Below are positions 1 to 8,704 of a stretch of 64,000 nt of DNA, piece after piece. The number at the start of each line of letters is the position of its first letter. Position 1 is the stretch's first letter. The stretch lies in the NCBI GenBank assembly GCA_947471745.1, contig CANJKZ010000723.1:7570501-7634500 (forward strand), in the 5' to 3' direction. The notes beneath the pieces are model-generated. The model worked only from the letters and a program-made list of their open reading frames with translations. It ran no database searches and was not told where the DNA came from. The position numbers were made by a program, and so were the translations under genes. This DNA is from Closterium sp. Naga37s-1. Lineage: Eukaryota > Streptophyta > Zygnematophyceae > Desmidiales > Closteriaceae.

Positions 1-108
1 GCTGCCATACACGTGAGTTTTAGTCGACTCTCTAAGAAATTACACGTCTGTAAGGATCGAGGTGTTCTTAACACAGGGAAACGGAGCCCCGTGAGTCGAT
101 ACATCCAT

Positions 109-334
109 CCGCCTGTGTGAGGTTGCGGCTAGTTCTGTGTCAATTCGATACTGTGGGGATCCGCCTGTGTGAGGTTGCGGCTAGTTCTGTGTCAATTCGA
201 TACTGTGGGGATCCGCCTGTGTGAGGTTGCGGCTAGTTCTGTGTCAATTCGATACTGTGGGGATCCGCCTGTGTGAGGTTGCGGCTAGTTCTGTGTCAAT
301 TCGATACTGTGGGGATCCGCCTGTGTGAGGTTGC
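109..334. repeat. 52-bp tandem repeat, 4.35 copies
   Basis: Four full 52-bp units start at 109, 161, 213 and 265, and a partial fifth starts at 317. The units are identical by eye and each contains a BamHI-like GGATCC at the unit junction. The array ends in a run of GCT-rich sequence (335-430). It lies upstream of the first recognisable methyltransferase exon. No function can be assigned; it could be a minisatellite in an upstream intron or in a promoter region. Confidence 0.95.
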
Positions 335-480
335 TGCTGCTCTCTGCCGCTCCTTCTGCTGCTCCTTCTTCTGCTCGTTCCGCTGCTTTCTCTTCGGCTC
401 CTTCCACTGCTCCCTGTGCTGCTTTCTATGCTATTGCGCTGCTCTGCTCTCCTTCTCTCCTCACCTATGCACGTGAACCC

Positions 481-716
481 CACCTCTCTCCCCCTGCCGC
501 GTGCAGGCCCTGCCTATCGAGGGGCGATCGATTCTTTCAGGCACCTCAGCTAGTCGAATTCCCCGTTTCCTCCTTGCTGATGCTTCCCCTCCCCCTCCCC
601 CTCCCCCTCCCCCTCCCCCTTCCCCCCCTCCTCCCCCTACCCCCCCCCCCCCCCTCCCCCCGTGCAGTGGATGCCCCCTCTCTCCCCCTGCCGCGTGCAG
701 GGCCTGCCTATAGAGG
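481..716 (+). repeat. Duplicated splice-acceptor segment flanking a C-rich tract
   Basis: A segment of about 41 bp (481-521) containing a C-rich tract, GCCGCGTGCAG and CCTGCCTAT is repeated almost unchanged at 674-716. The second copy supplies the acceptor (CGTGCAG, ending at 700) of the first recognisable methyltransferase exon; the first copy would be an alternative or relic acceptor. Between them lies a polypyrimidine tract (585-660) of CCCCCT units and a long C run. I see no gene in 1-480 apart from the 52-bp array. Confidence 0.7.
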
Positions 717-1658
717 CAATGGAGCCGGACTTAAATTTCCGGCGCGGGTTCACGCTGGGCTATGCGGACTACGAGGAGGACAGGACGCACGTGCTGCCAT
801 ACCTTCGTGCTGCTCTCGACCACCGCTTGCACCGCAGGTGGGGTTTTGAGGCTTCGAGGTATGTGGAAGGTTTGTCCACATACCATCTCATTCTAAAGCT
901 ATGCGGACTATGAGGAGGATAAGACGCACGTGCTGTTGTACCTCCGCGCTGCTCTCGACCACTGCTTGCACCGCAGGTGGGTGGGTGAGGGGAGCAGGAG
1001 GTAGAGGATCAGCAGGTGTGGGAGGATGGGCGGGGTTGGGTTGGTAGCAGGAGGGATGCGAGTGTGTGGTCTGTGTCCCTTCCACCCAACCTATTTTCTC
1101 GCCCTCATTCCCTCTCCCACCGGTCTGTCTCCTCTCTTTCCCTTGCCCCTTGTTCCTTCTATCCCTATTTTCGCCTATTTAGCCTTTTTGAATTCGAAAC
1201 CCGAGGACGTGTAGGGAAAACAATTCCAGTCATTCGTTCCATGTCCTCGCTATACGTTCTCACCACACCCAAAAAAGCCTACCACACTCAGCCCTGCGTC
1301 ACCCCACCCCACCCCACCCCACCCCACCCCACCCCACCCTACCCTACCACACCCCAACTCACCCCTCTGCACCCAACCGCACCCAATTCTCTCTCTGCAG
1401 TCCGCGGCGAGTGCTAATAGACTTTGGTGCGAACGCGTTCAGCACGAGTGTGACGTGGTTCCTGCGCATGTACCCTCTCCGGTTCACCGAAGTGCATGCT
1501 TTTGAGGTCCAGGAAGGCATGTTTGTCGTTCCGCAGCCCAACGACCAGGTGAAGGGCGTGGGGGAGGTAATGGTGCCAGGTGAAGTGCTGTGGTTGGGTG
1601 GGACGGGGTGTGGTTTTTGCTTATTCCTGGGCCTATCTGGGTGCTTTATGCAGTTTTT

Positions 1659-1753
<95 letters not shown>

Positions 1754-4215
1754 ATTTCACTCCTGTTCTGGTTCCTCATCTTGTCGTCTCGCCTCAGTGC
1801 GTACGCGTGCGCGTGTGTGTGCGCTGCATGGCAACGCCGCCTTTTCTCCAACCAACCCAATCTCTCTCCACAGTTAGTGGTGCCCTTCTCTCTAATCACG
1901 TTTCGCTTCTTCCTTGCTTTCTCGTCCCCTTGCTGCCCCGTGTCTTTGCCGACTGTGTCAGCCCCTTAACATGAGTGCCATGATATCGGGGCCGCGTCTA
2001 AGGCCTACGGGGCGTTTAAGTGCCTCGAAAAATCGTCCCATTTTCGCTTTTTTTTTCGTCGGCTCTCTGCCCCGTGTCTGTGTCCGATTGTGTCAGCCAC
2101 TCGGGTTCGCACCTAACGGGCTGCCGGAATTCACTGGATGAAATGGGACGAATAATGAGCCCCCGAAATCTCCTCTCTCTGCTCTGCTCTGCTCTGCTCT
2201 GCTCTGCTCTGCTCTGCTCTGCTCTGCTCTGCTCTGCTCTGCTCTTCTCTGCTCTGCTCTGCTCTGCTATTCTCTGCTCTGCTCTGCTCTGCTCTGCTCT
2301 GCTCTGCTCTGCTCTGCTCTTCTCTGCTCTGCTCTGCTCTGCTATTCTCTGCTCTGCTCTGCTCTGCTCTGCTCTGCTCTGCTCTTCTCTGCTCTGCTCT
2401 GCTCTGCTATTCTCTGCTCTGCTCTGCTCTGCTCTGCTCTGCTCTGCTCTGCTCTGCTCTGCCATTCTCTGCTCTGCTCTGCTCTGCTCTGCTCTGCTCT
2501 GCTCTGCTCTGCTCTGCTATTCTCTGCTCTGCTCTGCTCTGCTCTGCTCTGCTCTGCTCTGCTCTGCTCTGCTCTGCTATTCTCTGCTCTGCTCTGCTCT
2601 GCTCTGCTCTGCTCTGCTCTGCTCTGCTCTGCTCTGCTCTGCTCTGCTCTGCTCTGCTCTGCTATTCTCTGCTCTGCTCTGCTCTGCTCTGCTCTGCTCT
2701 GCTCTGCTCTGCTCTGCTCTGCTCTGCTCTGCTCTGCTCTGCTCTGCTCTGCTCTGCTCTGCTCTGCTATTCTCTGCTCTGCTCTGCTCTGCTCTGCTCT
2801 ACTCTGCTCTGCTCTGCTCTGCTCTGCTCTGCTCTGCTATTCTCTGCTCTGCTCTGCTCTGCTCTGCTCTGCTCTGCTCTGCTCTGCTCTGCTCTGCTCT
2901 GCTCTGCTCTGCTCTGCTCTGCTCTGCTATTCTCTGCTCTGCTCTGCTCTGCTCTGCTCTACTCTGCTCTGCTCTGCTCTGCTCTGCTCTGCTATTCTCT
3001 GCTCTGCTCTGCTCTGCTCTGCTCTGCTCTGCTCTGCTCTGCTCTGCTCTGCTCTGCTCTGCTATTCTCTGCTCTGCTCTGCTCTGCTCTGCTCTGCTCT
3101 GCTCTGCTCTGCTCTGCTGTGCTTCGTTGGCAGCCACTCAACACGAGCGCCATAAACTCTGGGTCGCGTCTCAGGCCCAAGGGGCATGGGCCCGGGCCTA
3201 TCCCGGGGTGGATGCTGAATCGTATCCACTTCTACAACACCCTGGTTGGGATGGAGGACAAACCAGATAATGTATTATGCTGCTCGTGCTGCTGCTGCTC
3301 GTGCTGGTGGTAATGGTGGTGCTGATGGTATTGTGGCTGCTGGTATGGTGATGGTGATGCTGATGCTGATGCTGATGCTGATGCTGATGCTGATGCTGAT
3401 GTTGATGGTGATGATGATGGTGTTGTTGATGGTGATGGTGATGGGGATAGTGTTGGTGGTGGTGATGCTTCTGCAGTTGCAAGTGCGTTTAAAAACCAGG
3501 CGTGGTTTTGCCTGCACTCTTTCCCAACCCACATGCACAAATTTGCGTTCTCATGATCGTTCTTGTGGTCTAAACATGTGTATGATGAGTCGTGCATCGC
3601 TCTTGCTTTTCACCTGTCACCGCTTCCCCACAAGACCTAGTACCTATCCTTCATTTCTTCATTCCTACACCCCTATAAAGGGAAAGTACTGACTAATAGT
3701 TCCTTCATTCCTCCTCCCCAATCTCCCCTACCTGTGGCAGAACACCATCAACGCCACGCGGTGGATGCTGGAGGAGCTGCGACTCACCCCAGAAGACACT
3801 GTGGTGGTCAAGATGGACATAGAAGGCGCTGAGTGGCCACTACTCAATTGTAAGTGGCGTGCTGCTGCTGCTCCTTTACCTTTTTCTTCGAGCCTCACTT
3901 GCTGCACGAAGGGCCTTTCCCCGCCTGTATGGTTAGATGCCCCGCAAGAGTGCTGTTATGATTTTGATGCACGTTGTTATGTGCAAAACCCTCCTATTTC
4001 GTGAAATTTCCCGTTTCTCTGTTCTTGCAGATTGGCTGGGTGTACCTGGCTTAGAGGGAATAGTGGATGAGTTGTTTGTGGAGGTACACTACCACCATTG
4101 GACCATGCTTGACTTCCATTGGTACCAGTCTCGCTTCAATGCTACGCGGGATGAAGCTGCGCAATTGTTCAATCGTCTACGGTCCAAAGGAATCTATGCG
4201 CATGCATGGCCGTAG
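701..4215 (+). CDS. FkbM-like SAM-dependent methyltransferase, five exons recognised (5' end not found)
   Basis: Exons 701-837, 1401-1548, 3134-3271, 3741-3849 and 4031-4215 join in one frame. Every junction has an AG acceptor and GT donor, with phases 2, 0, 0 and 1 matching across introns; the stop is TAG at 4213-4215. The joined product is about 238 residues. It contains a glycine-rich SAM-binding motif I (LIDFGAN, start of exon 2), an acidic motif II (EVHAFEV), the FkbM-family signature VVVKMDIEGAEW in exon 4 and a conserved C-terminal DELFVEVHY stretch in exon 5. In this family such proteins transfer a methyl group from S-adenosylmethionine, usually to an O atom of a small molecule or sugar; the substrate here is unknown. 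The frame is open upstream of exon 1 but no convincing start codon or signal peptide was found, so further 5' exons are likely. Introns carry large microsatellites. Exon structure is inferred, not supported by transcripts. Confidence 0.8.
899..976 (+). other. Tandem copy of methyltransferase exon 1 (3' part)
   Basis: This 78-bp segment is a diverged copy of the 3' part of exon 1 (about 760-837). It keeps the same reading frame (YADYEEDKTHVL against YADYEEDRTHVL) and the same CACCGCAG|GTGGG donor. It is preceded by an AG at 897-898. Its length is divisible by three and both ends are phase 2, so it could be spliced in, or used in addition to exon 1, without changing frame. The intervening 61 bp (838-898) contains a perfect 10-bp inverted repeat (858-867 with 875-884). 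Confidence 0.75.
1301..1340 (+). repeat. CACCC pentanucleotide repeat in intron 1
   Basis: About eight ACCCC units lie upstream of the exon 2 acceptor (CTCTCTGCAG, ending at 1400). The rest of intron 1 (977-1400) is pyrimidine-rich and without other recognisable features. Confidence 0.85.
1661..1753 (+). repeat. (CTG)31 trinucleotide microsatellite in intron 2
   Basis: Thirty-one uninterrupted CTG/GCT units. It gives open frames of poly-Ala, poly-Leu and (reverse strand) poly-Ser, which are shadows of the repeat and not genes. Confidence 0.98.
1921..2140 (+). pseudogene. Two relic copies of the methyltransferase exon 3 start
   Basis: The sequence preceding and starting exon 3 (real copy at 3134) occurs twice upstream. 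The first begins after the AG at 1960-1961 and reads PLNMSAMISGPRLRPTG, close to the exon 3 start PLNTSAINSGSRLRPKG. The second begins after the AG at 2095-2096 and reads PLGFAPNG before a stop. The upstream intron segment (GCCCCGTGTCT...TGTGTCAG) is also shared by the two relics. Neither relic has the rest of exon 3 (the PIPGWMLNRI part) or a good donor, so they are partial exon duplications in intron 2. Confidence 0.7.
2176..3118 (+). repeat. TCTGC pentanucleotide satellite, about 190 units, in intron 2
   Basis: Almost 950 bp of CTCTG units, broken at irregular intervals by TATTC, TCTTC and TACTC variants. All long frames through it (Ser-Ala-Leu-Leu-Cys on plus, Ala-Glu-Gln-Ser-Arg on minus) are by-products of a 15-nt coding period and not genes. 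It ends just before the acceptor of exon 3. Confidence 0.97.
3284..3470 (+). repeat. TGC/TGG/GATGCT microsatellite cluster in intron 3
   Basis: Imperfect CTG and GGT repeats are followed by a clean GATGCT hexanucleotide array (about 3356-3400) and GGTGAT repeats. They lie directly after the exon 3 donor (AAT|GTATTA at 3271/3272). The rest of intron 3 (3471-3740) is unremarkable. Confidence 0.9.
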
Positions 4216-4753
4216 CTGAATTAGCAATTTGTTTAGAGTCACATGCCGCATGATAGATATTTTGATTCAGAATCTCTGCAATGAGTTGTAAAACAGAGTT
4301 GCGCGGAAAACGATTAACGAAGCTGTGACTGAATAAATTGACAGAACAATGAAGGCACGTGATCATATAGTGTGACTACCATATCTAGGGAGGTGACGCG
4401 AGGGGAGGGGGTCTCGGTTTTACAACGTGTTGCGACCCAAAGAGGTCGGGTCGACCACCCCCCGATCCCTCATTTCTAGGAAGGCTGTTTTGCGGAAAAA
4501 ACCAACCAGTTCGACCCGACCGAATTGGGTTGGGTCTTCCCGACCGGGTTGACCAGGTTGGGTCGACCAGGTCAACCCAACCCATCCCAACCGGTTTGCG
4601 ACGAGTTACTGCAGCTAACGATTTGTAATATCTCGCTCAGATCTCGTTTTACAATTGCGCACCAATTGAAAATCCAGCGATTCAAGGTTTCTGCGTAACC
4701 ACTGGTTCGCCGAGTTGTTTTTTCTCGTCACAGCTCGCCTAACCTGCAAGGAA
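4216..4753. other. 3' flank of the methyltransferase gene; no gene seen
   Basis: AT-richer sequence after the stop codon, probably the 3' UTR. It is followed by a GC-rich stretch (4430-4600) with many short repeats and inversions of GGTCGACC/GACCAGGTTGGG type. A weak minus-strand open frame ends at about 4618 and would continue beyond the LTR element at 4759-6081. Confidence 0.5.
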
Positions 4754-4758
4754 GCTGG

Positions 4759-4900
4759 TGTCAGAATGTGATGTTTGTCTAGCCTGCAGTGGGGTACTCT
4801 ATAGCGAGTACAACCCAATAAGGGTTTCCTATATGTATCTCAACTGCTGCTAGTGAAAACCCATCTTTCCTGTTTCTGATTCTTGCCTAGTATTTCAACA
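4759..4900 (+). repeat. 5' LTR of the small non-autonomous element
   Basis: 142 bp, TGTCAG...TTCAACA, near-identical to 5940-6081. Confidence 0.93.
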
Positions 4901-5537
4901 TCCTATCAGAGCAGGTCGACCCTCCTGGGTCGATCCTGTGGGTGGTCCCCACCCGATGCTTCCGCTGCTCTACTGCCTGTAGCGCGCCCCGGGCGCACGC
5001 CGTTTTCTTCCTGCCGTGCGCTCGGAGCGCGCAGCGCGCGGCGGTTTTCTGCCCTGCCCGCCGCGCGCCCCGAGAGCGCGCGGCGGTTTCCTGCCCCGGT
5101 GACCCGCGCGCCGCCCCCCGTCGCCCGACGCGGCCCGCGTGACCTGCGCCAGGCCCGCGCGACCTGCGCCAGGCCCGCGCGCGGCCCGTACGGGCTACGC
5201 CAGGCCCCCGCGCGGCCCGGGCAGCCCGCATGCGGTTCGTCCCGAGCTTCTGACCGCGCCCCACCCCCGCTGCTGCCCGCGAACCTGTGTTAGGGTTTGG
5301 GGGTGGAGAGTATGGGGGTGCCGGGTGTGTGAGCCGTCCCCTGCTCCTCCTCCTCCTCCGTCTCCCACTGCTGCAGCTGCCGCTGAGGGGGGTGGATGTG
5401 TTGGAGCCGTCGGAGTGGTACGAGGGGGGTGGCGTGTGAGCAGTGCTAGAGGTGCAGTAGGGAGTGTGTGAAAGGGGTGTAGGACAGTTGAGGGAGGTTG
5501 ACCGGAGGTAGCCGACTTGTCGTCCGCAGCGCCTGAA

Positions 5538-5697
5538 GTCCAGAGAGCCACGACCCCCTGTAGCCTGAGTAGTCCGGGGCTCTGCGCCCGGTAGCCACAG
5601 TGTGAGCACCCCTGGTAGTCCAGAGAGCCACGACCCCCTGTGGCCTGAGTAGTCCGGGGCTCTGCGCCCGGTAGCCACAGTGTGTGCACTCCTTGGA
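5538..5697 (+). repeat. 80-bp tandem duplication inside the small LTR element
   Basis: Two 80-bp units starting at 5538 and 5618, differing at a few bases, with the sub-motif CGGGGCTCTGCGCCCGGTAG in each. A third, weak half copy may follow (TAGTCCGGGTTTAGCCTGGTAG near 5730). No coding role is apparent. Confidence 0.9.
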
Positions 5698-5939
5698 GCA
5701 CAGTGAGCCAGCTGCGTCTGTCGCCGTGTAGTCCGGGTTTAGCCTGGTAGCGACAGTGCTGCGCACTCCTGCTGCCTGTGTGTCTGCAGCTTCAGCCGTC
5801 GCCTCCCATCTTCTCGCCCTCACAGTTTCTCCTCCTCCTCACTTGCCCTCTGTGACTGCCTCTAGCTTTGCTTACACTTGTGAACTACTGCTCTGCCTGC
5901 TTGTTGTGCTGATTATACCCCACTTTGACTATGGGGGTG

Positions 5940-6081
5940 TGTCAGAATGTGATGTTTGTCTAGCCTGCAGCGGGGTACTCTATAGCGAGTACAACCCAAT
6001 TAGGGTTTCCTATATGTATCTCAACTGCTGCTAGTGAAAACCCCTCTTTCCTGTTTCTGATTCTTGCCTAGTATTTCAACA
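5940..6081 (+). repeat. 3' LTR of the small non-autonomous element
   Basis: 142 bp, same ends as the left copy, preceded by CTATGGGGGTG and followed by the target duplication GCTGG. Confidence 0.93.
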
Positions 6082-6086
6082 GCTGG

Positions 6087-6821
6087 ATGCCAATTGCGAT
6101 GGAGGTGCTTCGACGGTGTGCCAAAATTTCTCAGAAATTCTTTGTGGTTCCGAGCCGCGATGGTCAGGTCGACCTGGTCGACCTTGCTGCGATCAATTGA
6201 TGAACGCTGCCAGGATCTCCGCGGGAAGGTTCGCACGCAGATAAGTAGACTAGGTGGGCTCTTGACCTCAATAGCAGAGTGAATGTAAAATGCTTGAGAT
6301 GAATTAAAACATGCAAATACAACGATATAAATAAGAGTACAGGGGAATATGAATCGACCTAGCTAGCCATGTACTCTAAGGGGTACATTCCCTTATTCAA
6401 ATTCATTCCCAACCGTGCGGCGCGTACAGCAGGGCCTCAGATTCATTTTGGCGTAGGCTGACTGGTCAACCTTAGGAGTGTGTTCATGGCTGATCAGTCA
6501 GTGTTGTTGTAAAAAAAAAAAAACTGACTTTTCAGGGTGTATATGAAAAAAAAAACTGAACGATCAGCGTCACTATTTGGTGAAGACTGAACCATTTCAA
6601 ACAAGTTATGCATTGATATAACAAACGTTTACAGGAAATGTAATTAAACATATCCTCATCCTCTTCATCATCATCATCCTCTTCACTATCACTAGAGCCT
6701 AAAGAGAGCGCCGCGGCCAGCGACGACCGCCGCCATGCTAGCTTCACGCGCAGACCGCGGCCCGCGAGGCACCATGGCGACGGGGGAAAGAGACGATCGG
6801 CGAGGCGAGGGGAAGGCGAGG
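6087..6821. other. Intergenic sequence between the small LTR element and the gypsy element
   Basis: No gene recognised. It includes two A-runs (about 6511-6523 and 6546-6555), an ATC-rich stretch (6650-6690) and a GC-rich end (6700-6826) that resembles 35041-35126 on the far side of the gypsy element (CGCGGCCCGC...CCATGGCGACGGGG). The target site of the gypsy insertion is therefore part of a locally duplicated sequence. Confidence 0.5.
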
Positions 6822-6826
6822 CTGCG

Positions 6827-7169
6827 TGTTACGAGTGCAATTGAGTGAACGAACGAGGATTGCACTATCGAAGCAAGAGTACAATGAGCGAAGGCATGAG
6901 TGAAGAATACATAGCGAAACTACAGTGGTAACGGTAATGGACTGTGGTTGTCGCGCGACGGGCCTGGGACTGAGGTTGGGAAAAAGTGTCGAAGCGGAGG
7001 CTCGGAGCGCGGGTTACCCGCCGAGCCGTGAGGTCGGGATGCGACGTGCGAAGGTGGCGGGCGGTTTGTCGATGCGAGGGTTGCGAGTGGTAACGGTGCT
7101 GACTGTGGTGCTACAGTGATGTACGCGTTGAGCAGGGATGCGAAGTAAGGAGAAGGAATTTTCCTTACA
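6827..7169 (-). repeat. 3' LTR of the gypsy element
   Basis: 343 bp, matches 34018-34360 with only a few differences visible (for example GCCTGGGACTGAGG against GCCTAGGACTTAGG), indicating an insertion older than copia B and C. Confidence 0.93.
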
Positions 7170-7196
7170 CTACCCCCCCCCTTAAGGAGGTCCTCC

Positions 7197-7888
7197 TTAC
7201 GAAAGTGCATGTACATCCCTGAAATTTCGGCTGTGCAGATAATCGGTAAGGACGGGGTGATTTTCGATTCTGTCAAGGGGAACCCAATTGTCTTCGGTGG
7301 GTGTACGGTCCTTCCAGCGGAGTAAGAACTCGATCCTTCGGGCTCCTCGAGGGTCGCGAACTCTGTGACTCAGGATTTTCTCGGGGGTGATGATTGGTTC
7401 AGTTGGTGGTCTGGTCATGCTGGCTGGGCGATTGCGTGGCAGTTGGCTCGTGGACGGGACGTAAGGGCGAAGCAGGCTGACGTGGAATGAGGGGCTGACG
7501 TACCAGTCAGCAGGGAGGAGGAGGTGGGCGGTGACGGGTGTGAGCATGTGGCTTATGCGAAATGGCCCGCAGTATCGGGGGCGGAGTTTCGGGGTGATGG
7601 GCAGTCGGAGGTTCTGGGTGTCAAGTAAAACTAAGTCGTCGGGCTGGTAAGTGACAGGTCTGCGGTGGCGGTCGGCGTTGCGTTTAGCGATGATGTTCGA
7701 TTTTTTTATTGCGTCTGCTGCCCGGGTCCGTGCTGCTTGTAATATTTCGGCGAACTGTTGTGCTCGTGGTACTGGTTTGTCGGGATTCGGGGTCATGGGT
7801 ACTGTCGGGTCTTATCCGTAGTTTAAGTAAAATGGTGACTGTTGGGTCGTGGCGCATGGCGAGTTGTTGTACGCGAATTCGATTAGTG
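7197..7888 (-). pseudogene. pol: Gypsy pol, C-terminal part: integrase C-terminus and chromodomain
   Basis: This continues the integrase from 22415 after removal of copia A: the bridging codons read TWEQQLPLIEFAYNNSP, a normal Ty3/gypsy integrase sequence. A TAA stop at 7812-7814 interrupts FYLNYG*DPTVP, where family members usually have Gln or another residue. Downstream are the integrase C-terminal domain (PKLRPRYCGPFRI, then SPSFHVSLLRPY) and a chromodomain-like end (RIEFLLRWKDRTPTEDNWVP). A chromodomain typically directs integration to particular chromatin. The frame ends at TAA 7197-7199, directly before the polypurine tract and 3' LTR, as expected for this lineage. Confidence 0.9.
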
Positions 7889-7893
7889 GCAGC

Positions 7894-8021
7894 TGTCAAA
7901 CATTATATATATGTTATTGCTGTGTAGGCTATTGTGGGTTAGCCTTTAGGGGGTACACAACTCTAGGGTTTCATACTTGTACTCCAATCTTTCATAGTTC
8001 AATCACTTCTTGTTTCTGACA
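7894..8021 (+). repeat. 5' LTR of copia A
   Basis: 128 bp, flanked on the left by GCAGC and on the right by the primer-binding site. Confidence 0.95.
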
Positions 8022-8055
8022 TGGTATTAAGAGCTTAGGTCCTAGTCCTAGGACC
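8022..8055 (+). promoter_or_regulatory. Primer-binding site and adjacent hairpin of copia A
   Basis: TGGTATTAAGAGC resembles the initiator-Met tRNA complement used by plant copia elements (usually TGGTATCAGAGC). It is followed by a perfect 8-bp stem, GGTCCTAG (8038-8045) and CTAGGACC (8048-8055), with a 2-nt loop. The rest of the leader to 8704 is GC-rich with CGCCGCCCGAACCGAGC repeats (8470-8585) and holds no gene. Confidence 0.8.
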
Positions 8056-8704
8056 GCTTACCTAAGGGCCCACCGCTAGAAGCGCCCTCGAGCGCCGTAT
8101 CAATTTAGCGCCCTCGAGCGCTTCTCTCCTAGTGTGCCCTCGTGCGCCTCTCTTCCTCCTGCTGCCCGTGCGCAGCTCGCTAGTGCCGCGCGCGGCCCTT
8201 TTTTTAGCGCGCGTAGCCCGCTAGCAGCCCGCGCGCGGCCTTTTTCTGAGCGCGCGCCGACCCCTAGCCGCCTGCGCGACCGGCGCCGCCCACGAGCAGC
8301 CCCTAGCCGCCCGTCGACCGCCGCCCAGAGCGTCGCAGCCCCGCCCGTAGGCTGCCGCGACGCCCCTCTAGGCCGTCGCCCGCGCGCTAGTCAGGCCCAC
8401 GCACAGCCACGGCCCGCCCGCTACAGCCGCCCACGCGCACGCCCCCCGTCGCGCACCGCCGCGTAGCCCAGCCCGAGCCGAGCCGCGCCGCCCGAACCAA
8501 GCCGCGCCGCCCGAACCGAGCCGCGCCGCCCGAACCGAGCCGCGCCGCCCAAACCGAGTCGCGCCGCCCGAACCGAGCCGCGCCGCCCTACTGTGCCCCA
8601 CGTGCAGCAACTCATGTTCCTGTTCCTGCCGTACTACTGCTTCAGCAGCAACTGTTACTGCTACTGCTACTACTGCTACTGTTCCTACTACTGCTACTGC
8701 CACT

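Larger units (their letters stand above)
4759..6081 (+). mobile_element. Small non-autonomous LTR retrotransposon (TRIM/LARD-like)
   Basis: The two 142-bp LTRs (4759-4900 and 5940-6081) begin TGTCAGAATG and end TTCAACA, and differ at only a few positions. A 5-bp target duplication, GCTGG, flanks the element (4754-4758 and 6082-6086). A primer-binding site resembling the initiator-Met type (TATCAGAGC) starts 3 nt after the left LTR, followed by a hairpin (TCGACCC at 4916-4922 with GGGTCGA at 4927-4933). A polypurine-like CTATGGGGGTG precedes the right LTR. The 1.04-kb interior has no gag or pol; it is GC-rich leader-like sequence and an 80-bp tandem repeat. It must rely on proteins from an autonomous copia element. 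It shares LTR termini and polypurine tract with the full-length copia elements here. Confidence 0.92.

Noticed and set aside
1301..1340. CACCC repeats as telomeric or interstitial telomere sequence
   Set aside because: The unit is ACCCC without the T/A-rich part of plant (CCCTAAA) or algal telomere repeats.
2016..3270. Long frames of Ser-Ala-Leu-Leu-Cys or Ala-Glu-Gln-Ser-Arg repeats
   Set aside because: They are translations of the TCTGC satellite, whose 5-bp unit gives a 15-nt repeat in every frame; no stop-free frame here reflects selection.
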